Below are positions 56,626 to 64,000 of a stretch of DNA of 64,000 bases, one piece after another. The notes under the pieces are model-generated. The model made no database searches, was not told where the DNA came from, and saw only the letters and a list, made by a program, of their open reading frames with translations. Both the position numbers and the translations under genes were made by a program. How positions within the stretch are numbered: the stretch's first letter is position 1; every line of letters begins with the position of its first letter. Origin of the DNA: JAEKNW01 sp963678375. Lineage in GTDB: Bacteria; Cloacimonadota; Cloacimonadia; Cloacimonadales; JAFGVF01. The stretch is taken from contig CAXXQH010000001.1 in NCBI GenBank assembly GCA_963678375.2, forward strand, positions 186,001-250,000, written 5' to 3'.

Positions 56626-58853
56626 ATATCCTCCATAAGCATTGGTAATTTTTTCATTCTCTTGCCTGTTGCACGATAGATAGCGTTTGCTATAGCAGGA
56701 GAAATGATTTCTAAGGCAGGTTCTCCAATTCCTTTTGCTCCTGAAGGAGTATTTGGATCTGGGTTTTCAATCACAAAGTCATGAATTCTTGGCAGTTCAT
56801 TTGCCCTATAAATCCTATATTTGTTGAAATTATCAGTGATAATATGGCCATCTTTTATAATTAAATTCTCTTTTAATGCCATACCTAATCCTTGAACAAC
56901 TCCTCCATATATTTGACCTGATAATAGTCCATTATTAATAGCTTTGCCGATATCATGGACTGCGAATATATCTAACACTTTTAAATTTTTTTTCTCAGTA
57001 TCTATTTCTATTTCTGCAACCTGAGCACTATAAACATATGTGAAATAGGCTTTACCAGCACCAGACTCTTCATCCCAAGTAACTGCAGGAGCTTCAAAAC
57101 TTCCAAAAGAATATGGATATGTACAATTAAGATACATAATATTCATAGCTTTTTCCCAAGTAATGCTATCACCAGAAGGTGAAGAAAGTGAATCATCTTT
57201 ATAGATTATTTCCTCAGCTTTACAGTTTAATTCGGGAGCAATAATTTTATTTATAATCCCTTTTAGTTTGGTTACTGCATCCATTAGAGCTCCGCCTCCC
57301 ATCAGTGTACCTCTTGAAGCAACAGTAGTACCACCATCAGGAATCTGCGAAGTCGAGGAACGTCTGTAACGAATTTTATCAAGTGAAACACCAAGCTCTC
57401 TTGCAAGGATATTTAGCATAGCAGTTTCAGCACCTTGACCATTTTCGTGAATCGATACTTCCAGAAGTATTGAACCATCAAATTGTACATTAATAATTGC
57501 TGATGTAAAATCTTTCCCTTCAGCACCTAAACTGCAACCTCGGTATGACATAGCTAGACCCACACCATAGAGTTTTGATTTTACACTTTTGCCATAACTG
57601 CACTTTTCTAATTTATTCTTGTAATCACTTTCGCTCACAACTTTATCTAAAACTTGCTCTATGGAAACTATATGATTATCAAGTTTTTGCTGTGAAACCG
57701 TAATAGAATTCTGTCTCAGCATATTATTTTTTCTAAAGCTAATAGCATCGATTCCCAGTTTTTCAGATATAGTCTCGACAATTTGCTCAATAGCAAAGTT
57801 CACTTGAGGAGATCCGAATCCTCTAAAGGCACCAGTATATACATTGTTAGTATAGAATGATTTCACATCAGTATAAACATTAGGTATTACGTAGGGTCCA
57901 CCGCATTGAACTGTAGATCTCCAAGTAACCCAAGGTGAAACTGAGGTGTAAGCACCACCATCAGCTGTAATATCACACTCTAAAGCATGTAATTTCCCTT
58001 TCTTAATTCCAACTTTATATTTCATTTTGTAAGGATGTCTTTTATAACTCTCCTTGATTGACCATTCTCTTGTATAAGTCATTTTTACTGCTTTTTCGCA
58101 GAGCAAGGCTGCAAGAGCTGTTCTTGCACATACGATGGCAGCTGTATCATCTTTACCACCAAAACCACCACCCATAGGGATTGTAATAATCTCAACCTCA
58201 GATAATTTTTTACCCAATAAAGCAGCTGTAAATCTTCTAGTAGAAAAGGGATGTTGCATTGAACCAAAGACCTCGATAACACCATCATCTCTAACTTGGC
58301 AAACTGCAGACTCTGGTTCAAGATAGGCATGCTCAACAAAATTTGTTTCATAATAATCTTCAATAATTAAATCACATTCAGTAAATCCTTGTTGAATATC
58401 TCCCTTTCTAACTTTGTGATGATTTATCAAGTTTGTGCCATATATATCGTGTATTAGAATGTTATCTTTACTAGCCTCTTCAGGAGATAAAATTGCTTCT
58501 AAAGGAGTATAGCTAGCTTTAATTTTAGGTAGAGCAGCCAGAGCATGTTCTATAGTATCAGCGACAATAAGAGCAATTACATCACCTTCATAACGTATTT
58601 TGTCTTCAGCTAGAAGGGAATAGTCTTTTCTAATCTGACCAAATTTCTTAACACCGGGTATATCAGAAGCTGTTATTACGCGAACAACACCTGTACTTTT
58701 TTCAGCATTAACAGTTGAGATATGGTTTATCTTAGCGTGAACTTGGTCTGAATAAACAGGTATGCAATGCAACATATCATAGAATTTAATATCATCAGCA
58801 TATTTAGCTCTTCCTGTAACTTTAGAAATACCATCATTCTTCCATTGTGTCAT
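56613..58853 (-). CDS. Molybdenum hydroxylase large (Mo-binding) subunit
   Basis: 746 residues, typical for stand-alone XdhA/XdhD-type Mo subunits. KVTGRAKYADDI near the start, MGGGFGGKDD near 225, the GAFRGFGSPQ segment near 342 that contacts the cofactor, and KGIGEPALE near 712 with the catalytic glutamate. It hydroxylates a heterocyclic ring (a purine in the known cases) using water. A catalytic selenium or sulfur ligand on Mo is not encoded in the protein and cannot be read. GGGAG precedes the ATG. It overlaps the upstream hydantoinase-like gene by 4 nt. Confidence 0.94.
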   Translation of the reverse strand: MTQWKNDGISKVTGRAKYADDIKFYDMLHCIPVYSDQVHAKINHISTVNAEKSTGVVRVITASDIPGVKKFGQIRKDYSLLAEDKIRYEGDVIALIVADTIEHALAALPKIKASYTPLEAILSPEEASKDNILIHDIYGTNLINHHKVRKGDIQQGFTECDLIIEDYYETNFVEHAYLEPESAVCQVRDDGVIEVFGSMQHPFSTRRFTAALLGKKLSEVEIITIPMGGGFGGKDDTAAIVCARTALAALLCEKAVKMTYTREWSIKESYKRHPYKMKYKVGIKKGKLHALECDITADGGAYTSVSPWVTWRSTVQCGGPYVIPNVYTDVKSFYTNNVYTGAFRGFGSPQVNFAIEQIVETISEKLGIDAISFRKNNMLRQNSITVSQQKLDNHIVSIEQVLDKVVSESDYKNKLEKCSYGKSVKSKLYGVGLAMSYRGCSLGAEGKDFTSAIINVQFDGSILLEVSIHENGQGAETAMLNILARELGVSLDKIRYRRSSTSQIPDGGTTVASRGTLMGGGALMDAVTKLKGIINKIIAPELNCKAEEIIYKDDSLSSPSGDSITWEKAMNIMYLNCTYPYSFGSFEAPAVTWDEESGAGKAYFTYVYSAQVAEIEIDTEKKNLKVLDIFAVHDIGKAINNGLLSGQIYGGVVQGLGMALKENLIIKDGHIITDNFNKYRIYRANELPRIHDFVIENPDPNTPSGAKGIGEPALEIISPAIANAIYRATGKRMKKLPMLMEDIWNQ

Positions 58854-60175
58854 ATTATACTCCCACTTGGAGTATTCTGAAGAATATCTCCATTTTCAAC
58901 AACGAAATCACCACTTTTCATGACCTTATAGATATTTAAGCTAGTTGTTAAATCTTGATAGGGGTTATAAATCCCCTCCCTACCTTGGATTGGATGTTCG
59001 TGATCAAAATCAAGTACTACTAAGTCAGCAAGAGCCCCTTCTATTATTACACCTTTATCTGGGTAGAGACCTGAGAGATGAGCTGGTTCTGAAGAAAATT
59101 TATTTTGTAAAAACTTTGCTTTATCAAAATCTCTATCAAAAATATTTGAAGTTAAATAAGGAATGAAGTCCAAACCATTGAGTCCTCCAGGTGCTTTGTC
59201 ATAAAACCTTTTACCTATCATTTTTTGATTCATAGTAAAAGGACAATGATCTGATGCTATAATATTAAAATAATTTAATTTAAAACCTTCTGCTAGCTTT
59301 TTGGCGTTTTCTAAATCTCTTAAAGGAGGCGTACAGATTAATTGCTCACCGTTGGGTCCTGTATATTTTGAGCTATCCAAGAAGATATATTGAGGACAGG
59401 TTTCGCAGGTTACACAGCTACGATACTTCAATCTATTGATAACTTCCATAGCTTCAACAGTAGATACATGTACAATATGGAAATGGGCACCAGTAGAACG
59501 AGCAATTCTTAGTATTTTATTTACTGCAGTTAGTTCAACAGTTTTTGATCTAACTCTCGAAATATTACTTAAACTACTCTTATGTAATTTAATAGCTTTA
59601 GTTTTGATAAGATCATCGTCTTCACAATGAACTAAAATTAAGATCTCTTTATCAACATACCTTTTAGCAAACTCTTCAATTCGATAATAATCACTGTAAA
59701 TACCAGCTTTTTTATAGGTAGTATATAATTTAAAAGTGCTAAAACCTTCATCAATCAATTCAGAAATGATTTGATGACTAGCTTCATCAAAAGTCGTAGG
59801 AGTTAGGTGCCAGCCAACATCACACCAAAGATTACCTTTGGCTTTCTTATGGGTTCTATCAACTGCATTTTTCAGGGTCTCACCTTTTCTTTGAGTTATG
59901 AAACTAAAAAGAGTAGTTATCCCACTTTTTAATGCAGCTCTTGTTCCAGAATCATAGTTATCAGCTATTGGTATACCGTTAATTTCATCATCAAGATGAA
60001 CATGAAAATCTATAAAACCAGGAAGAACAAATTTAAAGTCTATATCAGTAACTTCCCATGAATCTTGGGCAGTTATTTCATCAGAAATTCTAACAATAGT
60101 GTCTTCTTCAATTAGAATGTCTTGATTGATAATGTTGTCATCAATAATCAAGCTACAATTTTTTAATAGTTTCAT
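58850..60175 (-). CDS. hydA: Dihydropyrimidinase/hydantoinase-like amidohydrolase
   Basis: I place the start at ATG 60175 (441 residues): GAGGAG precedes it, while the longer frame uses ATG 60187 inside that site. Metal motifs: DFHVHLD (H58, H60), TFKLYTTYKKAG with the carbamylated-lysine position, LVHCEDDDL, HIVHVSTVEAM and SDHCPF. It opens a cyclic amide (dihydropyrimidine or hydantoin-type ring). In E. coli the same place is held by HyuA (phenylhydantoinase). It overlaps the threonine-synthase-like gene by 23 nt and is followed by the Mo subunit with a 4-nt overlap. Confidence 0.92.
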   Translation of the reverse strand: MKLLKNCSLIIDDNIINQDILIEEDTIVRISDEITAQDSWEVTDIDFKFVLPGFIDFHVHLDDEINGIPIADNYDSGTRAALKSGITTLFSFITQRKGETLKNAVDRTHKKAKGNLWCDVGWHLTPTTFDEASHQIISELIDEGFSTFKLYTTYKKAGIYSDYYRIEEFAKRYVDKEILILVHCEDDDLIKTKAIKLHKSSLSNISRVRSKTVELTAVNKILRIARSTGAHFHIVHVSTVEAMEVINRLKYRSCVTCETCPQYIFLDSSKYTGPNGEQLICTPPLRDLENAKKLAEGFKLNYFNIIASDHCPFTMNQKMIGKRFYDKAPGGLNGLDFIPYLTSNIFDRDFDKAKFLQNKFSSEPAHLSGLYPDKGVIIEGALADLVVLDFDHEHPIQGREGIYNPYQDLTTSLNIYKVMKSGDFVVENGDILQNTPSGSII

Positions 60176-61319
60176 TTCTCTCCTCATAATTTAAAACTGA
60201 GTCAATATCTTTCAATCCATGACCAGTGAGTAATAATACAATTTGAGAATCAGACTCAAATCTTTGATTATCTTCTAAGATGGCTGCGACAACTGCAGAA
60301 GATGGTTCGCAGAAGATACCACTGTTTCTAGCGATATCTAACTGATATTCAATTATCTTATTATCATCTACTTCTAACATAAATCCATTGCTATCTCTTA
60401 CTGCTCTTACTGCTAAATCAGCACATGCGGGACTTTTTACTGAAATAGAATCAGCTATTGTGTCAGCACTATCAAGTGATTGATAAGCACCAGTCTTCCA
60501 ATAATTAAAAATAGCATTAGATTTATCGGATTGTACTCCGATTATACCTGGGACTTTTTTTGTAATACCTAAATCAAAAAGATCTTTAAATCCTTTATAA
60601 ACACCTGAAATGATAACACCATCTCCTACTGGAACTACAACATAATCAGGGACTTGATTATCATTTTGCTTGAATATCTCAATTGCTGAACTTTTCTTCC
60701 CCTCGATTGTGATTGGATTATATCCAGTATTTCTATTTAAAGTGAAATGCTTTGAAGAAAAATCAATTGATTTTGCATAAGCATCATCATAAGAGCCAGC
60801 TACTAGTTCTAAATCAGCTCCATAAGCAATGTTCTGTGCTCTCTTACCAAGTGGAGCTCTTTCAGGTATGAATATCTTTGCTTTTATTTCAGTTGCAGCA
60901 CAAATACCAGCCAATGATGAACCAGCATTTCCTGTTGAAGCACAGACTATTTTATCTATTTTATGGTGTTTTGCTTGTGCTAGAACCCAATAAGAAGCCC
61001 TATCTTTGTATGAACCAGTTGGATTTACTGTGTCGTTCTTAATCCAAATGTTTAAGTTATATTTCTTACTTAATTTGTCAGCATGATAAAAGGGAGTATT
61101 TCCTACTTTTATGTTTGGTAAATCTTTAAAATTGTAGGGGAAAAAGTTATTTATATCTAAATCTTTCTTAATTTTTAATTTATCTTGCTCGTTATATACT
61201 ATTTCTAAAACACCTTCCAACTTGTTGCCAGGTAACCAATCTTTACCACACTCACTACAGAGGTAGTTTATATCTTCAATATTATATTCTCTCTTGCATT
61301 TACTACATCTATATTTCAT
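60153..61319 (-). CDS. Threonine-synthase-like PLP enzyme with zinc ribbon
   Basis: 388 residues. N-terminal zinc ribbon (C5, C8, C21, C24), then a fold-type II PLP domain: NPTGSYKDRASY (K104), ASTGNAGSSLAG, VVPVGDGVIISG, and LLTGHGLKD. Motifs are those of the threonine synthase family. Its place in a Mo-hydroxylase cluster suggests an amino-acid ammonia-lyase or related beta-elimination role, like YgeX in E. coli, more than threonine synthesis. An AAGGA site precedes the ATG. Two PLP enzymes in one cluster are noted in findings. Confidence 0.88.
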   Translation of the reverse strand: MKYRCSKCKREYNIEDINYLCSECGKDWLPGNKLEGVLEIVYNEQDKLKIKKDLDINNFFPYNFKDLPNIKVGNTPFYHADKLSKKYNLNIWIKNDTVNPTGSYKDRASYWVLAQAKHHKIDKIVCASTGNAGSSLAGICAATEIKAKIFIPERAPLGKRAQNIAYGADLELVAGSYDDAYAKSIDFSSKHFTLNRNTGYNPITIEGKKSSAIEIFKQNDNQVPDYVVVPVGDGVIISGVYKGFKDLFDLGITKKVPGIIGVQSDKSNAIFNYWKTGAYQSLDSADTIADSISVKSPACADLAVRAVRDSNGFMLEVDDNKIIEYQLDIARNSGIFCEPSSAVVAAILEDNQRFESDSQIVLLLTGHGLKDIDSVLNYEERNETIKKL

Positions 61320-61355
61320 ATTTCCTTCATTTAAAATTAATTTCTTTTATCAAAA

Positions 61356-61383
61356 GATTGAGGACTAAGCTTAGTCCTCAATC
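61356..61383 (-). terminator. Perfect 28-bp palindrome (terminator) after the outer-membrane gene
   Basis: GATTGAGGACTAAG and its exact reverse complement, 33 nt after the outer-membrane protein stop, followed on the minus strand by TTTTG. It lies before the threonine-synthase-like gene, whose promoter must then be between or read-through is partial. Confidence 0.7.
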
Positions 61384-61415
61384 AATTAATAATTTATCAT
61401 AAGTTTTGTCAATAC

Positions 61416-62261
61416 TTAGAACAATTTATAGGTTAATGATAAACCTGAAGTTTGCTTAAATCTACCTGTATAATCTATCTCTTTATCATAAAGAAGTTGA
61501 GTATAAACATTAAAGGATAAATATTTGTAGAGCTGGATACTTAATTCATTTGTCCATTCAATATCAATTTGCTTCCAGTCATCATTACCTTCTAAAGCTT
61601 CATCTTCTTCTGAATTAAAGAAAGCTTGGAATAAGAACAAATTTGATGTAAATTTTGTTCTATCAAATGGGCATACCCACATGAATTCAGTAACAGATTC
61701 AGCACCACCATCAATCATTGGTGCAATACCATATATATAGTTTTCTCTCATTAGAAGACCAGCACGGGTTGATAATCCTAAACGAGGTTCTTCAATTATT
61801 ATCTTTGAAGCACCAATACCTTGTGAGAATCGTGCAGGGTCAAAAGCTCTTTTTGATTCACCTTCGAATACAGTTTCTAATCTAAGTGATACATAAGGAT
61901 CAACCCAGCCATGGAAAGTAAGCAAACCTAGAGATAAGAAATCAATCTCATCATCTGATTTTCTCGGAGCTTCCCAACCAGGTGCTTGCATACCTTGAGC
62001 ATCTTTTTCAGTATCATATATTTGACCAAACTTCATTTTTAAAGTATTCATAGACCTAAACCAGTCTAACAATTGCTTATTAGCTGTCATATTACCTTGA
62101 AGTAACCAATTAATATTAGATTCTTCTTCACCGTCCCAGTTATCAGTATAGTAACTTTGTGATAAAGTACCTTTTACGTCAAATGAGTATTCCCAATTTT
62201 CTTGAGCTACTAAGCTTCCTAGTAACATTGTGACTAATGCAATAAATAGAATTTTCTTCAT
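61416..62261 (-). CDS. Outer-membrane beta-barrel protein (DUF3078-like)
   Basis: 281 residues with a signal peptide (1-19, LFIALVTMLLGSLVAQ). Sequence resembles DUF3078 proteins: WEYSFDVKGTLSQSYYTDNW at the start, NMTANKQLLDWFRSMNTLKMKFGQ, and a terminal SLTYKLF, all with strand alternation. It probably forms a membrane barrel. It sits inside the Mo cluster, between ygeY and the PLP enzyme, so it may import or sense the cluster's substrate; that is inference. AAAGGAG precedes the ATG; a palindromic terminator follows. Confidence 0.82.
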   Translation of the reverse strand: MKKILFIALVTMLLGSLVAQENWEYSFDVKGTLSQSYYTDNWDGEEESNINWLLQGNMTANKQLLDWFRSMNTLKMKFGQIYDTEKDAQGMQAPGWEAPRKSDDEIDFLSLGLLTFHGWVDPYVSLRLETVFEGESKRAFDPARFSQGIGASKIIIEEPRLGLSTRAGLLMRENYIYGIAPMIDGGAESVTEFMWVCPFDRTKFTSNLFLFQAFFNSEEDEALEGNDDWKQIDIEWTNELSIQLYKYLSFNVYTQLLYDKEIDYTGRFKQTSGLSLTYKLF

Positions 62262-62264
62262 TTT

Positions 62265-63467
62265 TTACTCCTTTAATGTTTTGATGTAAGAAGTATAGAA
62301 TGCAGTTGCTTTCCATAAATCTTCTCTTTTTACCTTTTCATTAGGTGCATGTGCTTGATCTTCATCTCCTGGGCCAAAACCTAAACATTTAATTTCAGGA
62401 TGTTTACCCATAATGAAAACACAGTTAGTACTAAAAGTCCACTTATCAACAAGCGGCTCGTTAGTAAATATAGAAGAATATCCTTTTTTCGCAACTTTTA
62501 AATAATTTGAATCTTCGCTCAAGACCCAAGTAGGGTAGTATTTTTCTACTGGATATACTTTTCCAGTATAGGCTTTTTCTTTATATTCCAATACTTTAAC
62601 TTCAGCTTCTGGATAACCAGCCATTCTACAACATTCTTTGAGCTCATTTACAGCAATTTCTTTTGTTTCTCCATCTGTTAATCTTCTATCACATTGTAGA
62701 TATACATAATCCGAAACAGCACACTGGGAAGGAGAGTCTGAGTTCATTACTGATACAGTTATAGTACCTTTTCCAAGAAAATCATCATGCTTTAATCTTT
62801 CATTTAACTTTTCAATTTCTAAGGCAATTCGAGACATTTTGTATATAGCATTATCTCCTCTTTCAGGAGCAGAACCATGACAAGAGATACCTTTCACTTC
62901 TATTGAAATTTCCATTCTACCTCTATGACCTCTATAAATATTACATGATGTTGGTTCAGTACTTATTACTAACTCAGGTTTAATTCCGTCTTCTACAATA
63001 AGATGTTCCCATGCTATTCCATCGCAATCTTCTTCCATAACAGTTCCAGTAATTAGTACTGTAAAATCATTTAAAAGATCAAATTCCTTCATCAGCCAAC
63101 CAGCATAAACCATTGAAGCTAAACCGCTTTTTTGGTCAGAAGTACCTCTTCCATAGACATATTTTTCATCAATTTCTCCAGAATATGGTTCCTTATCCCA
63201 ATTTGCTAAATTCCCTTCATAGACTGTATCGATATGAGCATCTATAGCGATAAGTCTAGGACCTGATCCGATTCGTCCAATTATAGAACCCAGAGCATCC
63301 ACTCTAATCTCATCATACTTTAGTTTTTCCATTTCTTCTTTGATTAAATCAACAACATCTTTCTCAGTTCCAGAATGTGACCTACATTTTATTAATCTAC
63401 TCAAAAAGTCTGCTATTTGTGGTTCTATCTCTTTAGATTTATTTAAAATTGCTTCATAACTTACCAT
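62265..63467 (-). CDS. ygeY: YgeY-family M20 metallohydrolase
   Basis: 400 residues, matching YgeY length. M20 metal motifs: AIDAHIDTVYEG (H78, D80), GRGTSDQKSG, TGTVMEEDCDG (general base and metal ligand) and STEPTS; a dimerisation domain (about 175-290) with GHRGRMEISIEVKGISCHGS. Family members in selenium/Mo clusters are annotated as selenium-metabolism-linked hydrolases with unproven substrate; a peptidase or N-acyl/carbamoyl amidohydrolase step fits. GGGAGAG precedes the ATG. The gene starts 1 nt before the SsnA stop. Confidence 0.93.
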   Translation of the reverse strand: MVSYEAILNKSKEIEPQIADFLSRLIKCRSHSGTEKDVVDLIKEEMEKLKYDEIRVDALGSIIGRIGSGPRLIAIDAHIDTVYEGNLANWDKEPYSGEIDEKYVYGRGTSDQKSGLASMVYAGWLMKEFDLLNDFTVLITGTVMEEDCDGIAWEHLIVEDGIKPELVISTEPTSCNIYRGHRGRMEISIEVKGISCHGSAPERGDNAIYKMSRIALEIEKLNERLKHDDFLGKGTITVSVMNSDSPSQCAVSDYVYLQCDRRLTDGETKEIAVNELKECCRMAGYPEAEVKVLEYKEKAYTGKVYPVEKYYPTWVLSEDSNYLKVAKKGYSSIFTNEPLVDKWTFSTNCVFIMGKHPEIKCLGFGPGDEDQAHAPNEKVKREDLWKATAFYTSYIKTLKE

Positions 63468-63468
63468 T

Positions 63469-64000
63469 TTATAATCTCTCCCATAATTTTTTTGCTAATT
63501 CACGTGAATGTTTATTTATTTGATGTTGGTCTATAAAATCTTCAAATTGATTATTGTGCCATAATATTTTGCCATTAGAAATGGTTGTAGAAACATTAGC
63601 TTCAGCAATACCAAAAACGATATGGCCATAAAGATTATCTTCGTTTAGTGGGGTTATAGGGTCATAATCAAGTATTATAACATCTGCAAAGTTTCCTTCT
63701 TTAAGGATACCAAACTTATCTGTATTCCATAGTCTATTAGCAATTTTGGCATTATTCTCTAAAAGCATAGAAGCTACTTCCATAAAAGCACAGCTTGGAT
63801 TACTTTGCTTAATATGTTGTAACCAAAGGGCTATTCTCATTTCATTTCCCATATTATTTGTCATTGCATCTGTCCCTAACCCAACTAATATTCCTTCATT
63901 AATTTGACTTAACACATTGCTAATTCCAACAGCATTGTTAAGATTTGATTCAGGATTATGCACAATAATCCCATTATTTTCTTTTATAATCTTTCGATCT
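63469..64000 (-). CDS. ssnA: SsnA-type aminohydrolase, 5' end outside the window
   Basis: The frame enters from the right edge (about 177 residues visible). VHNPESNLNNAVG, LGTDAMTNNM and NFADVIILDYDPITPLN are SsnA-type blocks of the metal-dependent amidohydrolase superfamily, with the metal aspartate in LGTDA. SsnA is a putative deaminase of a purine-like or chlorohydrolase-like substrate, always with ygeW/ygeY and the Mo hydroxylase. The apparent GTG start at 63963 is internal; reading upstream stays open to the edge with DRKIIKENNGIIV. Confidence 0.9.
   Translation of the reverse strand, partial: DRKIIKENNGIIVHNPESNLNNAVGISNVLSQINEGILVGLGTDAMTNNMGNEMRIALWLQHIKQSNPSCAFMEVASMLLENNAKIANRLWNTDKFGILKEGNFADVIILDYDPITPLNEDNLYGHIVFGIAEANVSTTISNGKILWHNNQFEDFIDQHQINKHSRELAKKLWERL

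Noticed and set aside
8466..62261. In-frame UGA codons (hidden selenoprotein genes) in this window
   Set aside because: I found no gene here that looks prematurely cut by TGA with a matching continuation; an exhaustive check was not possible by eye.
1..64000. CRISPR arrays, insertion sequences, prophage or rRNA
   Set aside because: No spaced direct repeats, transposase, integrase or conserved rRNA sequence were seen.

Overview
The window is low-GC bacterial DNA from an anaerobic-looking, Gram-negative-type organism. Several secreted proteins carry signal peptides, and two end in a FlgD-like sorting domain (YPNPFNP, then SGIYF, then a terminal MLMK). That ending is typical of Cloacimonadota and neighbouring FCB-group phyla. 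A pyrophosphate-type phosphofructokinase, NADH-oxidising Fe-S/flavin subunits of the HydB/HydC type and outer-membrane barrels fit the same picture. The phylum is an inference, not a proof. I saw no rRNA, transposase, phage gene or CRISPR array. Most genes from 14.8 kb to the right edge lie on the minus strand in tight, often overlapping operons.

Layout. 1-7956 (minus): one giant secreted repeat protein, open for 2652 codons and running off the left edge; I read this frame codon by codon and found no stop. 8.4-14.8 kb (plus): the ABC-F protein EttA, a secreted M14 carboxypeptidase and a bifunctional (p)ppGpp enzyme. 14.9-21.4 kb (minus): small membrane protein, Bax-like glucosaminidase, DHFR, membrane protein, PHP phosphoesterase, uridine kinase, family 2 glycosyltransferase and dnaX. 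21.4-24.8 kb (minus): selB, selA, a terminator and tRNA-Sec(UCA), so the cell makes selenoproteins. 24.85-28.1 kb (minus): an NADH-oxidising module (NuoE-like, histidine-kinase-type ATPase, ferredoxin-like protein without cysteines, NuoF-like with extra ferredoxin domains) with no catalytic hydrogenase or formate dehydrogenase subunit beside it. 28.6-32.5 kb (plus): a 1300-residue secreted protein. 32.6-34.7 kb: an ABC-2 exporter pair.

34.9-45.8 kb (minus): a long operon with two aminotransferase-fold enzymes, DapD, a glycosyltransferase-Ppx/GppA fusion, PsuG, two ChaN-family proteins (one fused to an M1-peptidase-like domain that lacks its zinc motif), a YigZ protein and an AMMECR1 protein. 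45.9-51.9 kb: PPi-type phosphofructokinase, a band-7 protein, a small barrel and a hybrid histidine kinase. 52.2-64 kb: a molybdenum-hydroxylase gene cluster of the E. coli yge/ssnA type: XdhC chaperone, MocA-like nucleotidyltransferase, fold-II PLP enzyme, YgeW, Fe-S and Mo subunits, dihydropyrimidinase-like enzyme, threonine-synthase-like enzyme, outer-membrane protein, YgeY and partial SsnA. No FAD subunit and no YqeB/YqeC is visible.

How it fits together. The Mo cluster looks like a catabolic route for a purine- or hydantoin-type ring: hydroxylation, ring opening by amidohydrolases, carbamoyl transfer by YgeW, and release of ammonia by PLP enzymes. Selenium use is directly supported by selA, selB and tRNA-Sec, but whether the Mo hydroxylase itself uses selenium is open. 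The main points for a second look are an A8 slippery site in dnaX, three copies of an intergenic element in front of minus-strand genes, two unusual fusion proteins, and the placement of tRNA-Sec 13 nt behind the NADH flavoprotein gene.
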